Positions 1-8,592 of a stretch of 64,000 nucleotides of DNA are shown one piece after another (the first letter of the stretch is position 1; each line of letters starts with the position of its first letter). Origin of the DNA: Cetobacterium somerae (lineage in GTDB: Bacteria > Fusobacteriota > Fusobacteriia > Fusobacteriales > Fusobacteriaceae). Under the pieces are notes generated by a model. That model was not told the DNA's origin. It did no database searches and worked only from the letters and a program-made list of their open reading frames with translations. The translations under genes were made by a program, and so were the position numbers. Location: the NCBI RefSeq assembly GCF_022430525.1, contig NZ_CP092519.1, positions 496,001 through 560,000 on the forward strand. The letters are read 5' to 3'.

Positions 1-386
1 ATTTCGTTAAAAAGTTTTTCAGTAGTAGTTAAAGATAATGAATCTATTAAAAAACACCTTAGAATAACTAAAAAACCAATTTTATGTGCATATTTAGCAA
101 CTTGAGATTTGGTAGTTATAATTCCATCTGCAAAAGTATTGTCTCTTAAATAGTCTATTGCTGAGTTATCTTTAGTATTTAAACCTTGAATCATATCAAG
201 GTGAATAAAGCATAGTTTACCACTTGCTTTGATAAGACGAGTAGTTTCTTCAATAGAACAAATATCACTACTTAGAAGAAATATTATCTTAGAGGAGCTT
301 GAAAGAGCTTTTTCTAAAGATTGAAGGTCCTTTACTGCAAGTATTTTGTTGTTTTTGATTAAAATCTTTTCGAAATTTGAGTTCAT
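1..386 (-). CDS. glpP: GlpP-family glycerol-responsive antiterminator (partial, 3' end outside window)
   Basis: The first ~128 codons of a minus-strand gene whose C-terminus lies beyond the window. GlpP proteins bind glycerol-3-phosphate and the leader of glycerol-catabolic mRNA to prevent termination. The translation contains stretches typical of the family: HLDMIQGL after a SGKLCFI strand, then DGIITTKSQVAKYAHKIG and a LIDSLSL segment. The ATG at 386-384 has an AAAAGGAGAT ribosome-binding site directly upstream and a good promoter at 418-445. It is separated from fruA by a terminator, so it is a separate unit. The family call rests on the N-terminal two thirds only; the target operon (usually glpF/glpK) is not visible here. 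Confidence 0.75.
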   Translation of the reverse strand, partial: MNSNFEKILIKNNKILAVKDLQSLEKALSSSSKIIFLLSSDICSIEETTRLIKASGKLCFIHLDMIQGLNTKDNSAIDYLRDNTFADGIITTKSQVAKYAHKIGFLVILRCFLIDSLSLTTTEKLFNE

Positions 387-417
387 TTTGATCTCCTTTT
401 GTCTCTTATCAATATTA

Positions 418-445
418 AGTATACTATATTAATTTTAAATGTCAA
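418..445 (-). promoter_or_regulatory. Promoter of the glpP-like gene
   Basis: On the minus strand a perfect TTGACA (445-440) is followed after 16 bases by TATACT (423-418). Transcription would begin about 30 bases before the ATG at 386. Seen directly; not tested. Confidence 0.7.
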
Positions 446-476
446 GTTAAATAACAGTTAATTTTTTAAATTTGAC

Positions 477-510
477 AAAAAAATAAAAAAGGGGTTATAA
501 TAACCCCTTT
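477..510 (-). terminator. Intrinsic terminator of the fructose operon
   Basis: Read on the minus strand, AAAGGGGTTA (510-501) pairs with TAACCCCTTT (497-488) around a 3-base loop, followed by a T-rich run. It lies 13 bases past the fruA stop codon and separates the operon from the glpP-like gene. Confidence 0.85.
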
Positions 511-522
511 AAACTCAATAAG

Positions 523-2379
523 TTATATATTTTTAGCAGGTTTAGTTATACCAATTAAAATACAAGTTACAAAAGCACCAATAGCAACAGATAATAAATA
601 CATCATTGGATTTGTAATAATAGGTAAAACAAATAATCCACCATGAGGTGCAGGTAATTGACATTTAAATGCCATAGATAAACCACCAGCTAGAGCAGAT
701 CCTATAACGCAACTAGGAATAACTCTAATTGGATCAGCAGCAGCAAAAGGAATAGCTCCTTCAGTAATAAAAGACGCTCCCATTATATAGTTAGTTAAAC
801 CAGCTTCTCTTTCCTCTTTAGAGAATTTATTTTTAAAGAAAGTAGTTGCTAAAGCAATTCCTAAAGGTGGAGTCATACCACCGGCCATAACAGCAGCATG
901 TGGATAATAGTTTCCAGCAGCAATAGCAGCAATACCAAATGTAAATGCAGCTTTATTGATAGGACCTCCCATATCAATAGCCATCATACCACCAACAATA
1001 GCTCCTAATAAGATAAGGTTACCAGTACCAAGAGAATTTAAGAAATTAGTAATTCCACCATTTACAGCAGCAACTGGAGATATAACAACAGTATACATAA
1101 GAACACCAGTTATTAAAATTCCAAATAAAGGATATAAAAGAACAGGCTTAATTCCTTCTAGCTTTTCAGGAAGTTTAGCGAATACCTTTTTTAAGAATAG
1201 AATAACATAACCACCAAGGAAACCTCCAACTAAACCACCAAGGAAACCTCCACCATTATTAGCAGAAATTAAACCTCCAACCATAGCGGGAGCAAATCCA
1301 GGTCTATCTGCAATACTCATTCCTATAAACCCTGCAAGAACTGGAACCATTAAGAAGAAAGCATTTCCACCACCAATATCCATTAAAAGTTTAGCGATTG
1401 GACTAAAACTTGGATCAGTAGGATCAGATGCCTTTATACCAAATATGAAAGATATTGCAATTAAAATACCTCCACCAACAACGAATGGCAGCATATTAGA
1501 AACCCCACTCATTAAATGCTTATAGAATCCCTTTCTTTCACTAGTTCCAGAAGATGTTTTTGTTTCTTTATTTGAATACACTGGCGCAGTTTGATCTAAA
1601 GCTTTTTGAATTAATTCTTGAGGTCTTTTAATTCCCTCTTTAACTCCAACAATTTCAACATGCTTTCCATTAAATCTAGCCATTTCAACATTTTTATCAG
1701 CAGCAATTATAATTCCTTTTGCATTTTTAATCTCTTCATCTGTAAGGTGATTTTTAACACCTGTAGATCCATTAGTTTCTACTTTGATTTTAATTCCCAT
1801 CTCTTTAGCTTTTTTGTTTAAAGCTTCAGCGGCCATATATGTATGAGCAATTCCAGTAGGACAAGCAGTTACTGCAAGTACCTGGTAGTTATTATTCTCA
1901 TCTTTAGGCGGGACAAGTTCTTCTCCTACATTATCCTCTTTTAAAAGAATATCTAGAACTTCTTGCTCTGTTTTTACTTTTAAAAGCTGTTCTCTAATAT
2001 CATCATCTAATAAAAGAGATGTCAGTTGAGATAATGTTTCAATATGTGAATCAGTAGCATCAGCAGGAGCAGCAATCATGAAAAATAATTTAGATGGCTC
2101 ACCATCTAAAGAATCGTAATCAATTCCTTCTTTAGAAAGTCCAAATGCAACAGTAGGAATTTTAACAGATGATGATTTTCCGTGAGGAATAGCAATTCCT
2201 TCTTCTAAACCAGTAGAACTTTGCTCCTCTCTATTTAAAATAGTTTTTCTAAATTCATCTTTATCATTAAGTCTACCAGCATTGTAAAGAACATCAACAA
2301 GTTCATCAATAACTTCAATTTTACTTTTAGCATTTAAATTTAATTTTATACAATCTTTCACTAACATTTTATCTAACAT
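523..2379 (-). CDS. fruA: PTS fructose transporter, fused IIA-IIB-IIC components
   Basis: Imports fructose with phosphorylation to fructose-1-phosphate at the membrane. The 618-residue protein holds, in order, a IIA domain (about 1-145; phospho-accepting His66 in IPHGKSS), a IIB domain (about 165-265; active Cys173 in TACPTGIAHTYMAAE) and a hydrophobic IIC domain (about 285-618) with glycine-rich membrane segments and a PAPHGG motif near the C-terminus. This A-B-C order is the usual single-chain arrangement in Firmicutes and fusobacteria. The start ATG (2379) has GGGAGGAA upstream. It is the last gene of the operon, 14 bases after fruK, so F1P made here is passed to FruK. Confidence 0.95.
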   Translation of the reverse strand: MLDKMLVKDCIKLNLNAKSKIEVIDELVDVLYNAGRLNDKDEFRKTILNREEQSSTGLEEGIAIPHGKSSSVKIPTVAFGLSKEGIDYDSLDGEPSKLFFMIAAPADATDSHIETLSQLTSLLLDDDIREQLLKVKTEQEVLDILLKEDNVGEELVPPKDENNNYQVLAVTACPTGIAHTYMAAEALNKKAKEMGIKIKVETNGSTGVKNHLTDEEIKNAKGIIIAADKNVEMARFNGKHVEIVGVKEGIKRPQELIQKALDQTAPVYSNKETKTSSGTSERKGFYKHLMSGVSNMLPFVVGGGILIAISFIFGIKASDPTDPSFSPIAKLLMDIGGGNAFFLMVPVLAGFIGMSIADRPGFAPAMVGGLISANNGGGFLGGLVGGFLGGYVILFLKKVFAKLPEKLEGIKPVLLYPLFGILITGVLMYTVVISPVAAVNGGITNFLNSLGTGNLILLGAIVGGMMAIDMGGPINKAAFTFGIAAIAAGNYYPHAAVMAGGMTPPLGIALATTFFKNKFSKEEREAGLTNYIMGASFITEGAIPFAAADPIRVIPSCVIGSALAGGLSMAFKCQLPAPHGGLFVLPIITNPMMYLLSVAIGAFVTCILIGITKPAKNI

Positions 2380-2393
2380 AATATTCCTCCCAT

Positions 2394-3308
2394 TTATAAA
2401 TTAATAACTTTAATATCTTTTAATAAATTTGTCATAGTATTAAAAGTTGCTAATCCTTTAGAAAAAGCAGTAGCACTTCCAGAAGCAATTCCAATCTCAT
2501 AGCATTCTTTTAAAGATAAAGATTTGCTAAGACCATATATAAATCCACCAATCATTGAATCTCCAGAACCATTTGAACTAATAAGAGTACCTTTAGGAAC
2601 ACCACTTATAAAAATTTCATTTTGTGTTATAAAAATAGATCCTTTAGAACCTAAGGATATTAAAACATTTTCAGCTCCCAACTTTTGTAATTTTTTACCA
2701 GCTTCAACTAACTCTTCAGTAGTTGAAAAATTAGAGTTGAAAAATTCATTGATTTCATCCTTGTTTGGCTTTATTAAAAACACGCCTTTTTTTAAAGCAA
2801 TTTCAAAAGGAAGACCTCTAGTATCTAAAATAACTTTTACATCCTTTGGAATGCTTTCAATAATATCAGCATATATACTAGAAGGTAAAGAAGATGGAAC
2901 GCTTCCAGATAGAGCTAAAATATCATTAGATTTAAGATTAGTTTTTAAAAAATTTAGTAACTCTTGAAGATTTTCCTTTGAAATTGTAGGAGAAGTTCCT
3001 GCAATTTCACTTTCAAGTCCATTATTATTTATTTTAATATTTATACGAGTATCTTCGTTAACATTAAAAAACTTAGTATTTAAACCATCGTGATTTAAAG
3101 TATTCTTTATAAATTCTCCAGTAAATCCACCAATAAATCCTAAACAAATTGATTCTGTATTAAAATTTTTTAAAATTTTAGATACATTGATTCCTTTTCC
3201 TCCAGGAAGTTTATACGTTTCTTTAGGAGTGTTTAAATTTCCTTCGATAAAAGAATCAAAGGATAAAAAATAATCTAAAGCAGGATTTAAAGTTAACGTG
3301 TATATCAT
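2394..3308 (-). CDS. fruK: 1-phosphofructokinase
   Basis: Phosphorylates fructose-1-phosphate to fructose-1,6-bisphosphate with ATP. At 304 residues it is a normal-length PfkB-family sugar kinase: the LPGGKGINVS signature is at 35-44 and the C-terminal anion-hole/catalytic motif GSGDS at 247-251, with Asp250 as the expected base. The start codon overlaps the stop of the upstream regulator gene (ATGA, 3305-3308), so translation is probably coupled. Position between the regulator and fruA, together with the family, supports 1-phosphofructokinase rather than tagatose-6-phosphate kinase. Confidence 0.93.
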   Translation of the reverse strand: MIYTLTLNPALDYFLSFDSFIEGNLNTPKETYKLPGGKGINVSKILKNFNTESICLGFIGGFTGEFIKNTLNHDGLNTKFFNVNEDTRINIKINNNGLESEIAGTSPTISKENLQELLNFLKTNLKSNDILALSGSVPSSLPSSIYADIIESIPKDVKVILDTRGLPFEIALKKGVFLIKPNKDEINEFFNSNFSTTEELVEAGKKLQKLGAENVLISLGSKGSIFITQNEIFISGVPKGTLISSNGSGDSMIGGFIYGLSKSLSLKECYEIGIASGSATAFSKGLATFNTMTNLLKDIKVINL

Positions 3309-4048
3309 TTTACTACCTCCACTTTTACTATATTTTTATATTCTTTAGAAAGTGGCTTATCTGTAATTAAAGTCCCTTTATCTAAAGTAGAAAAAATAGT
3401 AAAACTACTTTTCCCAATTTTTGAATGGTCACAAAGAAAAAAAGTATCCGTACTTTTATTAATAGCTTCACTTTTAATAAGAGCTTCTTCAAAGTCAGGT
3501 GTGCTATATCCATCTAAAGTAATAGCATTAACACCAATAAAAGCATATTGAAAATTAAAAGTTTTTATATATTGAGCTGCTGAAAATCCAACAGTACAGC
3601 TAGTTTTACTTTTAATTTTACCGCCTATTAAGTAACTTTCAATTTCATATTTTTCCAATTCATCTATTAAATTTAATCCGTTTGTTACAACTTTAATATT
3701 AAGATTTTTCAAATACTTAATCATACAAAGAGTTGTTGTTCCAGCATCTAAGAAAATATAGGAATCTCTCTTAATTAAACTTGCGGCATATTTAGCAATT
3801 TTTTCTTTTTCCACTCTATTAAGATTTCTTCTGTATTGGATGTTAAAATCCTTTGTAGTATCTAAAGAGTTATTTAAGATAGCTCCACCGTGAACTCTTT
3901 TAACAAGTTCTTTTTTTTCTAAAGAAGCTAAATCTCTTCGAGCAGTAGCTTCTGAAATATTTAAAAATTCAACGATTTCTTGGATTTTTATAACCTCTTT
4001 TTGTTTTAAAAGTTCTAAAATAGAATTTTCTCTTTCTATATTCAACAT
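3305..4048 (-). CDS. fruR: DeoR-family repressor of the fructose operon
   Basis: A 247-residue DeoR-type regulator. The N-terminal winged helix-turn-helix spans about 18-55 (IQEIVEFLNISEATARRDL, then KRVHGGA, both family hallmarks). The C-terminal part is a sugar-phosphate sensing domain of the ribose-5-phosphate isomerase fold, with LDAGTTT and LCDHSKIGKSSF. It is the first gene of the regulator-fruK-fruA operon and probably represses its own promoter, with fructose-1-phosphate as the likely inducer (inferred from FruR homologues). Tandem repeats next to the promoter (4099-4134) are the likely binding site. Confidence 0.88.
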   Translation of the reverse strand: MLNIERENSILELLKQKEVIKIQEIVEFLNISEATARRDLASLEKKELVKRVHGGAILNNSLDTTKDFNIQYRRNLNRVEKEKIAKYAASLIKRDSYIFLDAGTTTLCMIKYLKNLNIKVVTNGLNLIDELEKYEIESYLIGGKIKSKTSCTVGFSAAQYIKTFNFQYAFIGVNAITLDGYSTPDFEEALIKSEAINKSTDTFFLCDHSKIGKSSFTIFSTLDKGTLITDKPLSKEYKNIVKVEVVK

Positions 4049-4072
4049 AAAATCACATCCTTTATAGAAAGT

Positions 4073-4101
4073 ATATTATCATAGTGTAAAATAAAAATCA
4101 A
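4073..4101 (-). promoter_or_regulatory. Promoter of the fructose operon
   Basis: Minus strand: TTGATT (4101-4096), a 17-base spacer, TAATAT (4078-4073). The -35 element overlaps one flank of the repeat block at 4099-4134. Confidence 0.6.
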
Positions 4102-4134
4102 TCATTTTCTTTCAAATTCTTTCAAAAACAATCA
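4099..4134. promoter_or_regulatory. Candidate DeoR/FruR operator: tandem TTCTTTCAAA repeats flanked by CAATCA
   Basis: Two exact, adjacent copies of TTCTTTCAAA lie at 4107-4116 and 4117-4126. They are bracketed by CAATCA at 4099-4104 and at 4129-4134. The block sits immediately upstream of and overlapping the fructose-operon promoter, and also lies between it and the divergent Nudix gene. DeoR-family proteins often use short tandem repeats, so this is a plausible operator; binding is inferred. Confidence 0.55.
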
Positions 4135-4199
4135 AAAATAAAAAAATGAAGGATTTTTATGAAATAAAGATTATAATAAATTTAGAGGAGGGAGTTATA

Positions 4200-4808
4200 A
4201 TGAATATAGATTTTACAGAAAAAATAATTGGGAAGGAAAAATATTTTAATTCAGCTGTGATAGCATTAGTTATTGAAAAAAATGACAAGAAATATTTTTT
4301 GTTTGAAAAAAGAGCTAGAGGAGTAAGGCAAGGAGGAGATGTATCTTTTCCAGGTGGAAAAATAGAAGTAGGCGAAACTAGTTTAGAAGCGGCATTAAGA
4401 GAGTGTAATGAGGAAATTGGTATAGTTGGAGTAGATGTTAAAGGAAAAATAGGTACATTAATTATACCATCAGGGATAATGGTAGAAGCTTTTTTAGGTA
4501 TTATAGAAGAGAAAAAATTAAGGGAATTAAAAATAAATGAGGATGAGGTCGAAGAGTGTTTTTTAGTCCCTATTGATTTCTTTAAAAAAAATCCTCCAAG
4601 AATTGAAAAATTAGAAGTAGAAACTAAGCCTTATTATTATGAAAATGGGGAGAAATTTGTATTTCCAGCAGTGGAATTAAATTTACCTAAAATGTATCAC
4701 ACACCTTGGAAGAGTTCTCCAAGAGAGGTTTATATTTATATTTATGAAGATAAGGTTATATGGGGATTAACAGCAGAGATTATAAAAGAAGCTATAAAAT
4801 ATTTATAA
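4200..4808 (+). CDS. Nudix hydrolase, probable coenzyme A diphosphatase
   Basis: Hydrolyses a nucleoside diphosphate linked to another moiety. A complete Nudix box is visible at residues 53-75 (G53-x5-E59-x7-R67-E68-x2-E71-E72-x-G74). Just before it, EKRARGVRQGGDVSFPGG fits the extra signature of CoA-cleaving Nudix enzymes, so CoA or acyl-CoA is the favoured substrate. I place the start at 4200 because GAGGAGGG stands about 8 bases upstream; an in-frame ATG at 4146 lacks a ribosome-binding site. The 202-residue protein is a single-gene unit ended by the terminator at 4817-4847. Substrate remains an inference. Confidence 0.8.
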   Translation: MNIDFTEKIIGKEKYFNSAVIALVIEKNDKKYFLFEKRARGVRQGGDVSFPGGKIEVGETSLEAALRECNEEIGIVGVDVKGKIGTLIIPSGIMVEAFLGIIEEKKLRELKINEDEVEECFLVPIDFFKKNPPRIEKLEVETKPYYYENGEKFVFPAVELNLPKMYHTPWKSSPREVYIYIYEDKVIWGLTAEIIKEAIKYL

Positions 4809-4816
4809 CTATATAA

Positions 4817-4847
4817 AAAGAGACTATTTTATAAAAATAGTCTCTTT
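4817..4847. terminator. Bidirectional terminator between the Nudix gene and citXG
   Basis: AAAGAGACTATTTT (4817-4830) pairs perfectly with AAAATAGTCTCTTT (4834-4847) around ATA. With A-runs and T-runs on both sides, it can end transcription from both convergent genes. Confidence 0.9.
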
Positions 4848-4854
4848 AAAAAAC

Positions 4855-6201
4855 TTAAAAATATGGTTTTATAAAGTATAAAAACATTGTAATCGCAAGA
4901 AGGTCAGCAGCTCCACCTGGACTGATTCTTTTTTCTATAAATTCTTTTTCAATTTCAGTTAATAAATTTATATCTAAAGAGTTATTATTAAATTTTAAAT
5001 GCAAATCTTTAGCTTTAAGTTTTACAAAATTTAGAATTTCAATATCGTGTCTGTGTAAAATGGTTGTATCTTCTAAATTACTCATTAAAAATATAAGTGT
5101 TCTAATCATTGCATGATTAATATGCTCACCAGAAATTAAAGATTTTTCAAAAATTTTAACGGAGTTATTAAAAATAATATCTAAACCATTTTTTACAATT
5201 CCTCTTACACCAACCACTCCATGTTTAATATATAGCTTTTCTCCATGAGTAAGAGAAGATTTTTTATGAATATTATTAAAGTCTTTTAAAATATCTCGAC
5301 ACATCTCTTTTATTAAAGAAGAAATATCATTAAATGATAAATTTTCATACTTTGCTTTAGCACCTAAAGCGGCAGTAATACCCATTAAGAAAATCATTCC
5401 CTTGTGTGTATTAACGTTATGAGTAGCTAAAAACATATCATCTTCAGCAATTTTTCCCATAAATCTTATTTTCTTAAAAATTAAATCAACTGATAAGGGC
5501 GAATATCCTGCATTTACAACTTTTTTAAAGTAATTATTTAAAGAAAATCCACTGTCGATAAAGGTGAAAAAATCCATATCTTCATGGGAGCCATTAGTAT
5601 GAGGAGAAACTAATCCAAAAGATGGTGAAGCAGAAACTTCTAAGATAATTGATTTTAATGCTAGATTTGAGAAAGTGTTTATTATCTCAATTTTATTTTT
5701 CTCAGAATTTAAGTATTCTTCTAGTCTCTTTTCAATAGCTATTTGAATCTCTTTTTGGGTATGTTTTTTAGTTCTAGCACAAACAAAGGCCATATCATTG
5801 CAAAGAAGACATTGTCTTTTTTCTCCACCAAAGTCTTTTCTAGAAAATGGATAGCCGTTATTATCGAAAACATCAATATCAACACATCGACCTAAAATAT
5901 GAGATTCTTCAATTTCCATGGCAATTTTTTTTATATTTTTACCAGAATAATTAATTGAATATATATATGTAGGCCCTTCGATGGATTCAATTTTTTTTGA
6001 ATATATAATTTGTGAGTTGAAAATTTCTAAAATTTCATCTTTTATAATTTCAATAATATATTTAGCAACAAAACTATTCTTTTCCTCTCCAGGATAGTTA
6101 GCTCTCAAGACTAAAATAGGATTTTTAAAATTTTCAATAACCTCATTTTGAATCTCTACTCTTTTTTCTCTCATTAATAAAAATTCTTCTAAATTAAACA
6201 T
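4855..6201 (-). CDS. citXG: Fused CitX-CitG, citrate lyase prosthetic-group synthesis and transfer
   Basis: Two enzymes in one 448-residue chain. The CitX part (about 1-165) transfers the phosphoribosyl-dephospho-CoA group to the citrate lyase acyl carrier protein and shows EESHILGRCVDIDVF (98-112) and a CLLCNDMAFVCAR cysteine motif (131-143). The CitG part (about 170-448) makes triphosphoribosyl-dephospho-CoA from dephospho-CoA and ATP and shows SPSFGLVSPHTNGSHEDMDF, THGEKLY and SPGGAADLLA near the C-terminus. Such fusions are known in several anaerobes. It follows citC by 6 bases. The lyase subunits citD, citE and citF are not in the window. Confidence 0.9.
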   Translation of the reverse strand: MFNLEEFLLMREKRVEIQNEVIENFKNPILVLRANYPGEEKNSFVAKYIIEIIKDEILEIFNSQIIYSKKIESIEGPTYIYSINYSGKNIKKIAMEIEESHILGRCVDIDVFDNNGYPFSRKDFGGEKRQCLLCNDMAFVCARTKKHTQKEIQIAIEKRLEEYLNSEKNKIEIINTFSNLALKSIILEVSASPSFGLVSPHTNGSHEDMDFFTFIDSGFSLNNYFKKVVNAGYSPLSVDLIFKKIRFMGKIAEDDMFLATHNVNTHKGMIFLMGITAALGAKAKYENLSFNDISSLIKEMCRDILKDFNNIHKKSSLTHGEKLYIKHGVVGVRGIVKNGLDIIFNNSVKIFEKSLISGEHINHAMIRTLIFLMSNLEDTTILHRHDIEILNFVKLKAKDLHLKFNNNSLDINLLTEIEKEFIEKRISPGGAADLLAITMFLYFIKPYF

Positions 6202-6207
6202 TTATAA

Positions 6208-7242
6208 TTAGTGAACAGAGTTAGAATTTTTGATTCTCTCTGTAATCTCCTTCCCTTTTTCTGAAATTAAGTATTCATAAGTAGAATATGGAACTAAATT
6301 CTTAACTTCATTTAATTTATCTTCTTTTAAAAGAGCACGAACTTGTGAGGCACTTATAGCACAATGCTCCATCTCTTTTCTTGGAATAATACAAACTTTT
6401 AAATTAAATTCTTTAAAAGTTTCAATCATAGTATCATTGTATTTTTTAGTTACTTCACAAAACGGTTCTTCACCAACAAATCTAGTTGAAATATTTAGTT
6501 TTTTGCAAAAGTGTTCAGCAGTTACTTTAGTATCTAATTTCATAAATTCAACTAAAGAATCGTCTTCTTTTCTTAAAAAGTAATTAGGAAATGTAGCTGA
6601 AGATATAACATATTCTGTACTAGGTAGAACAGTTACATTTGTTAAATGCTCTGTTCCTTTTTTTACTAGAGTAATTCTATCTAAAAATGGAAAAGAAGAT
6701 TTATCCTCTTCAACAACTAAAACTAAAATATTATCCATTTTTTTAGCAGCAGTTTCAATAAGAAACTGATGACCTAAAGTGAAAGGATTGCAATTCATTA
6801 TAAGAAGACCATTATTGCTATTTTCTTCCCAAGCTAATTGTGATTTCATTTTATCAATAGTTTTATCAATAGAGTTCATTCCAATTTCAAGAAGTGCTAC
6901 TTTATCAGTTTTTGAAATTGGTTTAAATCCAACACCTTTAAAAATATCTTCATTTGAAGGTTTTGTAAAAACAAAAGTATGAAAAATTCCTTGATCAAAA
7001 GATTTGTTAAGAAGCGTTGTAACAAGAGTGTTTGTAACCCCTTCACCTCTTAAAGAATCATCTATAGCAAAGCATTTTATTATATTTTTACTTTTAGAGG
7101 CTGTTGCGACAATTTCCTCATTTTTTCTAATAACTAAAGAGTAATCGATAGTTTCATCAAAATTTAATTGAAACTTTTTTAAAAACTCCTTAAGTTCATT
7201 TTTCTGATAGCTACTATTTAAATTTAGTGTTTCTATATTCAT
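6208..7242 (-). CDS. citC: [Citrate (pro-3S)-lyase] ligase
   Basis: Acetylates the citrate lyase prosthetic group to activate the enzyme, using acetate and ATP. The 344-residue protein has an N-terminal GNAT-like region (about 1-130, with DDSLRGEGVTNTLV) and a nucleotidyltransferase domain starting near residue 145, marked by NCNPFTLGHQFLIE (TxGH motif). A later ISASQVRALLKE matches the ISxS/T element of this superfamily. Length agrees with known CitC proteins (about 340-350). Its ATG overlaps the stop of the upstream lipoprotein gene (ATGA), implying co-translation. Confidence 0.92.
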   Translation of the reverse strand: MNIETLNLNSSYQKNELKEFLKKFQLNFDETIDYSLVIRKNEEIVATASKSKNIIKCFAIDDSLRGEGVTNTLVTTLLNKSFDQGIFHTFVFTKPSNEDIFKGVGFKPISKTDKVALLEIGMNSIDKTIDKMKSQLAWEENSNNGLLIMNCNPFTLGHQFLIETAAKKMDNILVLVVEEDKSSFPFLDRITLVKKGTEHLTNVTVLPSTEYVISSATFPNYFLRKEDDSLVEFMKLDTKVTAEHFCKKLNISTRFVGEEPFCEVTKKYNDTMIETFKEFNLKVCIIPRKEMEHCAISASQVRALLKEDKLNEVKNLVPYSTYEYLISEKGKEITERIKNSNSVH

Positions 7243-7757
7243 TGTGTTTGTGTTACCCCCTCTTTAATAAGTTGGAATTTACTTGTTATATCATCAATAT
7301 ATTGAATAAATATATTTTGAGATTCAGATAAAATTTCATTTTTTGAAATACTATATACTACATAAACTTTATTATTTTCCATCCAAGTATCTTTTTCAAT
7401 TGATTTTTGTACAAGTTGAGTAGCAGTATAATCCATTAAATCAGATAAAGCAGGAGATAGTATTTTTTTAGTATAAGGATCAGCAGGAACTAAAAAAGAT
7501 TTAAAAACTATCTCTTCTTCAGATAAAATTTTAGATTTTAATTTTTCTTTAGCTTCACGAACAGCTTTTCCAGTTGCAACTAATGTACCACTACTTGCAA
7601 TTTTAGCAGAACCAATACCGATTACTTCGTTTTCAGAATCAACAGAAGTAGTCATTCGCTCAGTGTTTTCTGTATTTTCCATAGGATTTGGTATCGAAAG
7701 ATTATTACATCCAGTTAAGAAAAAAATAAAAGATATAGCTGTAAATTTTTTTAACAT
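7239..7757 (-). CDS. Predicted lipoprotein of unknown function
   Basis: A 172-residue protein with a type II signal peptide: lysines at 3-4, a hydrophobic core, and lipobox LTGC with the lipidated Cys17. After a Ser/Thr/Asn-rich linker (18-45) comes a small soluble domain with a VIGIGSAKIASSGTLVATGKA segment followed by an alpha-helical part, somewhat like LPP20-type lipoproteins; I cannot assign a function. It has a strong GGGGGGAG ribosome-binding site and lies between the chorismate-mutase-like gene and citC, overlapping citC by 4 bases. Any link to citrate metabolism is not evident. Confidence 0.7.
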   Translation of the reverse strand: MLKKFTAISFIFFLTGCNNLSIPNPMENTENTERMTTSVDSENEVIGIGSAKIASSGTLVATGKAVREAKEKLKSKILSEEEIVFKSFLVPADPYTKKILSPALSDLMDYTATQLVQKSIEKDTWMENNKVYVVYSISKNEILSESQNIFIQYIDDITSKFQLIKEGVTQTQ

Positions 7758-7782
7758 TGTAACTCCCCCCTTTAAAAATAAA

Positions 7783-8475
7783 TTATATGCTAGGTATAGT
7801 ACCTAAGATTTTAACATTTAAATTTTCAAAATCTTTTAAGTTTTTAAATGGAATTAAATTTATAAAAAGATCTGAATCAACTTTTATATACTCTTTAGAA
7901 ATTATACTATTATGTAAAATATAAGTTATATCATTATCTTTAAAAAGAGAATTATTATAAGAGGAAAATAAATATAAAATCTCTTTATTTAAATTAACTT
8001 TATTAATAAGGAACCAGTTATTGTTTTCGATAAAATCTATAATTTCTTTAGAAAATGGAGCTAAAATATATTTAACAGAATCTAAATTCAGTTCTTCAAA
8101 CTGATTAATAACAACAGGATTGACATATTCTCCAAAAATTTTTTTTAATCCAACTAAAGATAAAGCGTTGTATTTTATACCTACATTTAGTACGCCTTCA
8201 AGTTTTCGACAAAAAGATATAATTTCAGTATAAAAACTTTGGATTTCATCAGTTTTAATTCCTGAAAAGGTACTTAATTTTTTATAAATAGCAACCTCTC
8301 TTTCTGGAACATATATACGGCTGTTGTCTTTTGATTTTGTTACACCAACTTGGTGAACAATATTCATTCTGTTCAGAATTAACTCTACAATTTTTTTATC
8401 TATTTTATCAATTTCTTCTCTTAATTTATTAATATCACGTGTAATTTTAATCACCCATTTCATGAACATTATCAA
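7783..8475 (-). CDS. AroQ-type chorismate mutase with a C-terminal domain resembling a degenerate prephenate dehydratase
   Basis: Residues about 14-95 form an AroQ (type II) chorismate mutase helical domain: LREEIDKIDKKIVELILNRM, then VGVTKSKDNSRIYVPERE. Residues about 97-230 align loosely with the start of a prephenate dehydratase domain (VGIKYNALSLVGLKKIFGE; then YILAPFSKEIIDFIENNNW), but the protein is only 230 residues against roughly 360 for a full P-protein, and no T-R-F catalytic motif is visible. The start is uncertain: a possible -35/-10 pair (8503-8498, 8481-8476) would place the transcript start just inside the first ATG, favouring the ATG at 8463 or the GTG at 8454. First gene of the operon leading to citXG. 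Confidence 0.7.
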   Translation of the reverse strand: MIMFMKWVIKITRDINKLREEIDKIDKKIVELILNRMNIVHQVGVTKSKDNSRIYVPEREVAIYKKLSTFSGIKTDEIQSFYTEIISFCRKLEGVLNVGIKYNALSLVGLKKIFGEYVNPVVINQFEELNLDSVKYILAPFSKEIIDFIENNNWFLINKVNLNKEILYLFSSYNNSLFKDNDITYILHNSIISKEYIKVDSDLFINLIPFKNLKDFENLNVKILGTIPSI

Positions 8476-8516
8476 TACATATTCTATAATATAAAGGTGT
8501 CAAAATCAAATAATTA

Positions 8517-8545
8517 TTGAAATATAATGAAAAATCTTATAGAAT
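8517..8545 (+). promoter_or_regulatory. Promoter of the accD-accA-pfkA operon
   Basis: TTGAAA (8517-8522), 17-base spacer, TAGAAT (8540-8545), about 48 bases before the accD ATG. It lies back-to-back with the putative promoter of the minus-strand chorismate-mutase-like gene. Confidence 0.55.
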
Positions 8546-8592
8546 GAGATATTGAAATGTTTAAAAATAAATAGAAGTTTCAGGAGGAAAAT

